From positions 116,746 through 180,745 of the forward strand of contig JTDE01000918.1 of assembly GCA_014338405.1 (NCBI GenBank): a stretch of DNA of 64,000 nt, in the 5' to 3' direction. Both the position numbers and the translations under genes were made by a program. The notes under the pieces are model-generated. The model was not told the origin of the DNA and did no database searches. It saw nothing but the letters and a program-made list of their open reading frames with translations. Numbering within the stretch: position 1 is the stretch's first letter; each line of letters opens with the position of its first letter. This stretch comes from Paragonimus skrjabini miyazakii (Eukaryota > Platyhelminthes > Trematoda > Plagiorchiida > Troglotrematidae). Positions 58,901 through 64,000 of this stretch are shown piece after piece.

Positions 58901-59925
58901 ACATGGAAATAAGACGTACAATCGTAAACGCCCTTTATTTATGAAAATTTGGATCTCATCAGCCAGGAAGTTCAACGCCACAACAGTAGACAACAGATTA
59001 AGTTAGAGGAAGGCTAGTTAGGGCTATTCCACACAGGAAAGCTCAATGAGCATAAAAAACAAACATCCCAAATATTAATCCATTTTCGTGACTGCCTCCG
59101 TATTCATTACGGACTTGCTTCCGCTCCCATCAGAGAAGATATCCACACGTAGAACACTAGAATGTAGAAAATTCGTAACTGGTAGGTGGAATACCATTTA
59201 AAACGGTAACGTCAACAGGGCGCAAGTACCCATACCCTTTTTCTGCCACAACATACTTTGTCCCGTTTTTTTGTTTTCTTCTAACATCAGTTTTTCGAAT
59301 ATCCCCCGTCACTATCGTACTGAGTGGTGCTTGAGCCACAGTACCATTTGACCGGGTACACGGCCGTTTGTGAAATAATAAATGTCTACAACACTAAACC
59401 GATATTCAATCTTGAGAGACAACCAAGCATTTAATGCGCTCTGAATTCGACCAAATACAACCAGTGTCTTAAGTTGGAGGAAATCAAGTTCTTAATTTGT
59501 TCACCGATAGTAAATGTTCAGTTGATGCACCACAAGAAATCTGTCAGACGGTCAAATAGACCATAAATAGGCAGTTGTTAGAGTGGTAAGCTTCATAAAC
59601 CTTGAAAAAGTTATTCAAGGTGAACCATACTTGGATTCGCGATCTTAAATGCGATCAACAGCGTCGTATTCATCAAGCAACACTGAGCTTCAACGACGCG
59701 CGATGGACCTTGTGCTATCCCTCAAGTTGATATCAAATCACCTTGCATGAGCATGCACAAGAACAATATAACATAAATACTAATCAAGATGTCGAAACCG
59801 TTCGACGTAGATAAACTTTCTAGAGAAAATTCACGGGCTTCAACACAAACCTCACGAGCCAATCGCAAGCCTCGTTCCCAGGGTGTTTCTTCTTTCACTG
59901 GAGATTGTCCCACCGTTACTTCTAA
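40404..59925 (-). CDS. ZC3H18: ZC3H18-like RS-rich nuclear protein, ten exons, 5' incomplete
   Basis: Ten minus-strand exons (59851-59925, 58432-58556, 57410-58068, 55370-55439, 52894-52991, 51849-51939, 50153-50271, 49618-49940, 48600-49413, 40404-40948) have GT donors and AG acceptors and join in phase to 2919 bases, 972 codons and a TGA. The N-terminal part has PWERGLRLARE running into a charged helix with AEKDLAEKRMTL. In vertebrate ZC3H18 a (A/P)WERGLRHAKE block is followed by a similar helix with EEKR. The middle is RS- and S-rich and the end has RLRELRERLNLVDDAIAE, like the C-terminal LLKQLKAVEDAIA of ZC3H18. ZC3H18 is a nuclear RNA-binding factor linking the cap-binding complex to RNA export and exosome decay. 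The CCCH finger should lie on exons further upstream and was not seen. Identification is by remembered motifs; another SR-like nuclear protein is possible. Confidence 0.7.
40949..42489. other. Intron of the ZC3H18-like gene, 3' part; nothing else recognised
   Basis: No repeat or coding segment identified in this part of the 7.65-kb last intron. Confidence 0.5.
42490..42775 (-). mobile_element. LINE 5' UTR fragment
   Basis: Read on the minus strand it aligns with the start of the LINE at 60.55-60.75 kb: the shared order includes TCCACGGCATAAACGACC-like sequence, 'CCAAT/CAGTGACTCA..AATC(T/C)GACTCAC', and a block with AGACTTTTGGGAG here against CGACTTTTGAATG there. Confidence 0.55.
42776..44387. 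other. Intron of the ZC3H18-like gene; nothing recognised
   Basis: No named feature between the LINE fragment and the LINE microsatellite tail. Confidence 0.45.
44388..44419. repeat. (TCA)n / (TGA)n microsatellite, tail of the LINE
   Basis: About ten TCA units with one interruption (CACCAT). On the minus strand it is a TGATGA run directly after the LINE 3' UTR, so it is read as the element's own tail. Confidence 0.85.
45171..46139 (-). pseudogene. LINE reverse transcriptase, N-terminal half
   Basis: An open frame of 322 codons covers the pre-RT helical linker (ERDIRRKLKRSLKADRETWL), the 'AADPNDLVPALFKEGG' motif, and RT blocks through FLDYKGAFGSVD, which holds the first catalytic aspartate (FLDLKAAFDSVD in relatives). 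The usual F of 'AGFRPGRGC' is lost (AESRRGRGC). It then shifts frame into the segment at 44933-45238. Confidence 0.7.
46366..46743 (-). pseudogene. LINE APE-type endonuclease, C-terminal part
   Basis: The frame covers the second half of an apurinic-like endonuclease with the conserved asparagine in CMNAQVGRL, but the preceding catalytic aspartate is Cys. The first half with the N and E motifs is not readable. Confidence 0.6.
47251..47670. other. Intron of the ZC3H18-like gene; nothing recognised
   Basis: No feature seen between the LINE 5' region and SINE copy E. Confidence 0.45.
47672..47872 (+). mobile_element. Hammerhead SINE copy E, full length with intact ribozyme
   Basis: Layout: pol III head with box A (TGGCGTAGTGG, 47679-47689) and box B (GGTTCATGTCC, 47724-47734), Gly-tRNA-like; hammerhead (47753-47797); body CGACTGGAAAGTCTATGG and GCGACAGCTGCGATCAATTG; end near GTTCAACTTGAAAATT. 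It is about 200 bp, antisense to the gene, in its last intron. The same architecture is known as Sm-alpha in Schistosoma. Confidence 0.85.
47753..47797 (+). ncRNA. Hammerhead ribozyme, all core positions intact
   Basis: Stem I: GCACTA (47753-47758) with TAGTGC (47792-47797), six perfect pairs. Core strand CTGACGA (47759-47765). Stem II: GCTCT / AGAGC with loop AATG. Core GAAA (47780-47783). Stem III: palindrome ACTCGAGT (47783-47790). Cleavage triplet GTC, with the cut expected after C47791. Stem III has almost no loop, so cleavage would be favoured in a dimer or when embedded in longer RNA, as reported for other minimal hammerheads. Confidence 0.85.
47873..48599. other. Intron of the ZC3H18-like gene; nothing recognised
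   Basis: 5' part of the last intron. A plus-strand open frame at 47928-48248 has no recognisable motif. Confidence 0.4.
48600..49413 (-). CDS. ZC3H18: ZC3H18-like exon, coiled coil and second S-rich region
   Basis: Acceptor TTTACTTTCACAG, donor CTTG|GTGAGT. Order of features: NLAGGVTRPVG; a Pro-rich stretch; an Ala/Glu/Arg helix (EIRRQAEAAAAVVEARERRR) likely to be coiled; a basic patch; an acidic-serine repeat (SESSAESDSASRSGSSS); then a Tyr/Asp/Arg-rich segment. Confidence 0.8.
49618..49940 (-). CDS. ZC3H18: ZC3H18-like exon, 323 bases
   Basis: Acceptor TTATGTCATTAG, donor AAG|GTTAGT. It begins VTPSRRRKSRSPFAEDAS and ends RPGVRMTLAPRLK, a hydrophobic-basic patch in otherwise polar sequence. 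Confidence 0.75.
50153..50271 (-). CDS. ZC3H18: ZC3H18-like exon, 119 bases
   Basis: Acceptor TGCTTTTTTAG, donor GCAG|GTATGT. It encodes SWSKSPSSGGDERPGRELT and a basic segment. Phases match on both sides. Confidence 0.7.
50272..51848. other. Intron of the ZC3H18-like gene; nothing recognised
   Basis: No repeat or coding segment identified. Confidence 0.5.
51849..51939 (-). CDS. ZC3H18: ZC3H18-like exon, RS-rich
   Basis: Acceptor TTTCGCTTTCGTAG, donor ATTAC|GTGAGT. It encodes KAHSGRRSRSSSRSRSGSSP followed by VADEKRFI. The other two frames are closed, so the reading frame is certain. Confidence 0.75.
51940..52893. other. Intron of the ZC3H18-like gene; nothing firmly recognised
   Basis: Both strands are open for about 300 bases around 52000-52380, without motifs. 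Probably non-coding. Confidence 0.4.
52894..52991 (-). CDS. ZC3H18: ZC3H18-like exon, 98 bases, found by splice phase
   Basis: Exons 55370-55439 and 51849-51939 do not fit each other in phase, so a missing exon was sought. Here TTTTCCTTCTTCAG precedes 98 bases ending GCAG|GTAAAA. In the required frame it encodes a proline-rich linker with PPLPHEKPVKRPWVAAPGPV, and both phases match exactly. The opposite strand is also open, but I see no gene there. Confidence 0.65.
52992..55369. other. Intron of the ZC3H18-like gene; nothing recognised
   Basis: No further exon is needed by the splice phases and none was found. Confidence 0.5.
55370..55439 (-). CDS. ZC3H18: ZC3H18-like exon, 70 bases
   Basis: Acceptor TTTTAACCGCTCAG, donor CCG|GTGAGT. 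It encodes DHQNQREDEWRESGVSGSPS and needs one base from the left and two to the right, which its neighbours supply. Confidence 0.65.
55440..57409. other. Intron of the ZC3H18-like gene; nothing recognised
   Basis: Phases of the flanking exons match directly across this interval. No repeat identified. Confidence 0.5.
57410..58068 (-). CDS. ZC3H18: ZC3H18-like exon, first RS-rich region
   Basis: Acceptor CTTTCGTTCAG, donor TACG|GTGTGT. After a structured-looking start (RFLPEDLQPPTATELAEWRL) comes a long low-complexity region of Ser, Arg and Asp, including RRASSRSLSSSASTSSRATS, RRRSVSVSS and SRSRSQSSAQRSR. Such RS domains are substrates of SR-protein kinases and act in nuclear RNP contacts. Confidence 0.75.
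58432..58556 (-). CDS. ZC3H18: ZC3H18-like exon, charged helix
   Basis: Acceptor TCTACTTTAG, donor TT|GTAAGT. It encodes a Lys/Glu/Ala-rich helix (LKAAEKDLAEKRMTLAVP) and an acidic linker. It enters in phase 0 and leaves two bases, which the next exon completes as Phe. Confidence 0.7.
58557..59850. other. Intron of the ZC3H18-like gene; one unexplained open stretch
   Basis: A 60-codon minus-strand frame at 59157-59339 (contains YVVAEKGYGYLRPVDVTVL) looks coding-like but has its own stop and is not required by the splice phases. It could be a relic of an unknown element. Confidence 0.35.
59851..59925 (-). CDS. ZC3H18: ZC3H18-like exon with PWERGLRLARE block
   Basis: Acceptor TTCTCTTTTTAG, then 25 codons containing ETPWERGLRLARE, ending at GAG|GTTTGT. 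The open frame continues past this donor, but splicing here keeps phase 0 into the next exon and makes one continuous charged helix, as in the vertebrate protein. The donor is weaker than the others, so this boundary is the least certain. Confidence 0.6.
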
Positions 59926-60419
59926 CTAAAAAGAGAAAATTTCATTCACAATTTCAACGAGATGTGACAAAATGAGTATCAAATTGCGTTTAGTCTTTAG
60001 ATTTTACACCACAAGGCATTTGGTGTTATGAGACAAACGTGGCCGTACAAACTTGGACCAAAAGTTAGAAGTGCAACAGTATGATCAGAGCAATTGCCAC
60101 TCGTTTATGTTTAGATAAAAGCAATCGACAAAAACTGAGAAATTAACAAATATGTACAAACATTTTCGGCTTTGAACCGTTCCCCCGACCAACTTCGTTA
60201 CTTGGTCGTAGTGGTCAGGCTTGTGCATCGATCCGAGGGGTTGCGCTAATTAGGACTTCCGTTCGTCCGGGTGCTATCATGTCAGATAGTCCACAGAGTA
60301 GGCAGATGAAAAGCAACTGCACTCACAGGGTTGCGTGTCACACTACCGACCGCGCAGGAGTGCCCAGGCAGTGAGGCACGATCCTGTGAGTATACAACAG
60401 AACTATTTTTATAGTTGCA
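59926..60419. other. Upstream intron of the ZC3H18-like gene; nothing recognised
   Basis: No upstream exon of the gene was found here. Confidence 0.4.
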
Positions 60420-61125
60420 GTACTGTTGTCTTCCGATCAACGAAGGTTAGAAAAGGTACCCCCAACCAAAGAGCAATCCGGTCGCCCAACGGTTGCCCGT
60501 AACCACAGGCGTACTATCCAATGCGGTCGAAAAACTTCTGGTATCATTCAAAAGTCGGACGTAGCTCTGAATACATCCACTGCATGCAATGGCGAACGGA
60601 ATCAGACAGCATCGTCTTGTTCACTGTTCTTTAAGGTTAGACAAGCCTCTCACTGCCACGTGAGTCGGATTGCTGAGTCACTGGCTCTGGGTGGGACTTC
60701 CTAAGTCAACGCCCTTCCACGGCATAAACGACCTGGAAGTATCCGAAGTTACCCGTGCCCTAACAATCCCACCCATTCACTTTCATGTTCTTCCTCTTCC
60801 GCTGCCAACTACCCTCTCTTCGGGCCAAAGCAACCAGTAAACACTGATGTTTTTAACGTCCGCAGTCTACGACAAATAGGTCGGCAAGTTGCCCTGCCGA
60901 ACACCCTCTTGAGTCTGAAGTTGGATACGTGCTGTGTCTTCAAAACGTGTCTTTACAATCCTAGCATTGTCCTACACGCTTGAATTTGTTTTTGGATAAC
61001 GTCATTTGTCAGCTGTTCTTTCGCAGGGTCAGTAGTGACGATGAAACCGAATCTCGTGGCTATACTGGAATGCGAGCTGCACTTAGCTCTGCGACAGAAG
61101 AACCTGCTCGACTAGACTCGAATGA

Positions 61126-61716
61126 ATGGTCGTCCGTGTGCCGTCAGACTTAACACCCCAGTCAAAGTTTGTAGATACAGATCAGAAAGACGTCGTTTAT
61201 GTTATGTCTACATATACTCCAGAAGGACTCACATGCTGTCAAGAACGTCTACTATGCCTCTTTGATCACCTGAGTCAAACTAAGCATTCAGACAACGTTG
61301 TCCTTGTCAGTGATATTAAACCACAACTCGATCGTCTCACTCCGGACAAGAAGCGGTTGACTGGTATGTTCGGTGTCCGTGTGCGAAGCGTTGATAATGG
61401 CGACAGGCCGTTAAAATTATGTGCGCCTCAGGAGTTCTGTACACAGAACGATGTATTTCCCCACGAACGACGACAGTGCACTGTGTGTGGATCAACCCCT
61501 CAATCATGGGGGAAATTGATCTTACCGCCGTCAACTATCGGTGGCACCACTCAGTCAAAGATTGTTGCTTATTTTTGTGCGCTTTTTGTTTTACCATTCA
61601 ATCAGACATCACCTGCTCACAAAGATACAGTACGTCAAGGGCAACTGAGCGACGGGGATACATTGAACGCTCATCAAACAGCACTGACAATTAAACTATC
61701 AGGGTCACAACGTTAA
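61126..61716 (+). pseudogene. LINE endonuclease remnant
   Basis: An open frame of 196 codons. STYTPEGLTCCQERLLCLFD and VVLVSDIKPQLDRL align with SVYVLTGCSDVGVKDAFYSD and VVLAGCMNAQVGRL of the LINE at 46.4-46.7 kb. Catalytic residues are mostly altered. Confidence 0.55.
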
Positions 61717-62830
61717 GACCCAAACGGGCGTTTGGTGAAAATGAAAACAGCTATGCGAACCTCCTTTGAAGAGGTCTATTTCAAAGGAGCAGTGCAGGGT
61801 GAATTTCTGTCGATTCAGTAGACGTTACGAACAAGCGTCGACTGATCCTATCTGACTTCGAATATGATAAAGACCACCATGAGATAAAACGCGAACATAC
61901 TGCGCAAGAACCGTAGGGCTTACTTCTCCGAGTAAGCCAAACGCATAGAGAAGACATCTTACTGCAGAACAACCGGGTGCTGGTTTCACTTATTCATAGT
62001 TGCAGTGACCGTCAGTAAGGTGTTGGTGAGACCATATGTGAAAAAGATAGCTCACGAAGTTGCAGCATTTCGCGGCGAGTTGACAGATGGAACGATCACT
62101 TCAAGAAGCGGTTCGATTGACCTAAAAAAGCTCATTCAGTTGTGAATGCTGGAGACAGTGTGGCTAGTTATAACAGTCCATACGATCTTCCGTTGAGAAC
62201 AGAAGTGGTTTTGAAATTTAAATTACTGAAACGTAATACAGCTCAAGGCCCGGACCTTCCCTCCCCAAGATTTTCCAGAGATGGTGGTGAAAGATTGCTG
62301 ACTGAAGTGACCACACTACCCCGTTCCATCACTACTGATGCCTACCAATAGCCACTCCGACTTTCCCAAAAGGAGCCATGACATCAAGTAACGACCACAG
62401 AGGTAGCCTGGTCTCTGTCGCATCCAAGCTGCTCGCGGGTTTCATAACGCGGCAACTTCTGAAACACAGAGAACCATATATAAGAACAGATAAGTCTACT
62501 ACCTGGTCATGGGTGTATCGGCAATCAGTGGGGCATCGGTACTTCTTTCTTCACCCAGCGCTTGCGATATTTTTGGATCTAAGAGCTGCTTTTCACTCGA
62601 CGCGTCACCTGGAGTTGGCCCTGTCATAGAGGAGTTTCAGTGAAGTATGTCAATTTGTTTACTTTGTTGTAATGTCCACTCCGAGTGCAGTGCGCATTTA
62701 CGGGCAGCTAGCTCAAGCGTTCTCCACGCCAAATGGCGTCCGACAGAGATGCCTGATTACCCCCCTCCTCTCCAAGTTCGTGGTGGACGATAGACTGTAA
62801 GAAGCACTCAGAGGTTCCGAGGGGCTCGGA

Positions 62831-63358
62831 GTGAAGCTTCTACCAAGTAGTAAACTGAATGTTATAGAGGAGGCGGACAATATTGATTCACTTAGTTCCC
62901 GTATAGAGAGCATGCAGACTGTGTTGGCTGGTCTGTATGATAAAGAATTTTGCACCTTCAAAGTGTTAAGAGATCGGGTTCGCACCAATCTTATTTTCGA
63001 TATCGCTGGCAGGTTGCTAGAGAATGTCAACCGTTTCACTTCTAAGGATAGTGTCAACTCGCCAGTCTGCAGTATTGTTAACGAGGTGTCCAGGAGGTTG
63101 GTGAAAGCACATGGTGCATTTGCCAATCCCCGTCGCCTGTGGCGTCACAGAAACGTCTGTTCGTCAATTAACGGTAGAGTTTGCAATGCGTTTTTACGCT
63201 CACTTTTGTTCTGTGGATCAGAGATCTGGCCCATTCATGGAGAAGATGCACATAAGTTATCGGTATTTGATCACCGCTATCTCCACCAGTTAGCCTGTAT
63301 CAAACTGGTTGATTCTGAGAGTAGTGCAACAGTCAGCCGGCGCGTGTTTGGGAACTAA
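62831..63358 (+). pseudogene. LINE reverse transcriptase, C-terminal part
   Basis: An open frame of 175 codons from the palm (LLPSSKLNVIEEADNIDSL, where relatives read LEYADDI) through the thumb to the end motif (FDHRYLHQLACIKLVDSESS, VSRRVFGN). The change from YADD to EADN removes an active-site position. Confidence 0.65.
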
Positions 63359-63750
63359 ACCAGTTCGCGACCGATAAACCGAGACAACGAAAGTGCAGTC
63401 TTCACCGGTTAGGTCATGTAGTCCATACGTCGACGGAACGTTCGCCGCACCGCACACTGCTCAGTGTGGCTGATGATGACTGGAAGAAACTGCAAGGCGA
63501 CTAGGCGATGACGTGGTCACGGACTATGATATCCTTGACAGCTTAGCTTAGAAATGTTGGCAGATGCCATCCACTTGGTTTCTGAGTTCGCGATTATCCA
63601 CATCGTTGGTTGGAAACACTCCTGACATCGGACAGTGTCGTAGTCAGTGGTGAGCCTTTTTTCGTGAAATTCAGCTTTTTGTTTGTTTTTCTTTCTCCTC
63701 TTTTATCCCCACATATTTACAACCTGCAACCGTGTGGATTATTGGCAGGA

Positions 63751-64000
63751 CCAACGGCAGTCCAAGCCACTGTATCCACAGGTACGGCTCAAGATTGAAA
63801 GTGATGACAACCGTTTCCATGAGTTGCTGTCGATCGTGACACATTGAAAAATAGCTGAAAACGCATGCAGCAAACAAGTAAACACAATAGAAAATTAAGG
63901 GTCAACAACCATGATAACAGGCTCCTAAAGCGTTTTTACCCAATGGTGCGGATGGTTGTACGCTTCCGTACTTGTCAGGTAGCACCTCCCAATCTTACTC
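63751..64000. other. Nothing recognised
   Basis: Right edge of the window. No exon of the ZC3H18-like gene could be found. Confidence 0.4.

Larger units (their letters stand above)
60420..63750 (+). mobile_element. Non-LTR retrotransposon (APE endonuclease + RT), near full length, broken
   Basis: Plus strand, antisense to the ZC3H18-like gene. A 5' region (60420-60840) is followed by an endonuclease start at about 60850 (FNVRSLRQIGRQVALPNTL), endonuclease middle to 61716 (VVLVSDIKPQLDRL, GMFGVRVRSVDNGDRPLKLC), then RT pieces (VASKLLAGFITRQLL, IFLDLRAAFHSTRHLELAL at about 62565-62625, IYGQLAQAF.., NGVRQRCLITPLLSKFVVDD) and the C-terminal part 62831-63358 (RRLWRHRNVCSSINGRV, SLLFCGSEIWPIHGEDAHKL). 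The active-site YADD is EADN. There are many stops and frame changes. The 3' end is near 63.7 kb in a T-rich region. Confidence 0.8.

Noticed and set aside
1..64000. CRISPR array, operon, prophage or other prokaryotic system
   Set aside because: No regularly spaced repeats; the genes are spliced and the mobile elements are eukaryotic retroelements.

Overview
The window is nuclear DNA of a digenean trematode (fluke). It has spliced animal genes, 100-base scaffold gaps (987-1086 and 39737-39836), and many decayed retroelements. The most informative of these are short tRNA-headed SINEs with a hammerhead ribozyme in the body, the arrangement described for the Schistosoma Sm-alpha family. Species cannot be named from sequence alone.

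Two host genes can be identified. At the left edge (155-518, +) lies the last coding exon of an SLC1-family glutamate/amino-acid transporter, followed by a 3' UTR with an AATAAA. On the right (59925 down to 40404, -) ten exons join in perfect phase into 972 codons of an arginine/serine-rich nuclear protein. I read it as ZC3H18-like: it has a PWERGLRLARE block, RS-rich middle regions and a C-terminal helix with VDDAIAEIKA. Its 5' exons, where a CCCH finger would be expected, are not visible here. One exon (52894-52991) was found only because the splice phases required it.

Between the genes (about 0.9-40 kb) there is mostly non-coding DNA with repeats: a broken Ty3/gypsy element with a tRNA-His-type primer site (2.8-6.4 kb), a 530-bp solo LTR with a 4-bp target duplication (18.3-18.8 kb), seven SINE copies in the window (six here and one in the ZC3H18-like gene's last intron), three copies of a second hammerhead-like repeat (14.6, 17.0, 23.7 kb), an old direct-repeat pair (25.9 and 26.9 kb), and 3' ends of one LINE family (33.8, 36.3-36.9 kb). 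A few weak exon candidates (C2H2 finger at 21.3-21.7 kb, GPCR-like helix at 12.3 kb, possible terminal exons at 30.3 and 31.2 kb) are listed with low confidence.

The last intron of the ZC3H18-like gene (40949-48599) holds a LINE 5' fragment, a truncated LINE that has lost its RT active-site segment, and the one SINE whose hammerhead is intact at every core position. A second full-length but broken LINE (60.4-63.75 kb, +) sits upstream of the first exon seen, antisense to the gene. The SINEs, LINEs and LTR elements are the only parts likely to have worked together: SINEs borrow LINE machinery, and every LINE copy here is dead.
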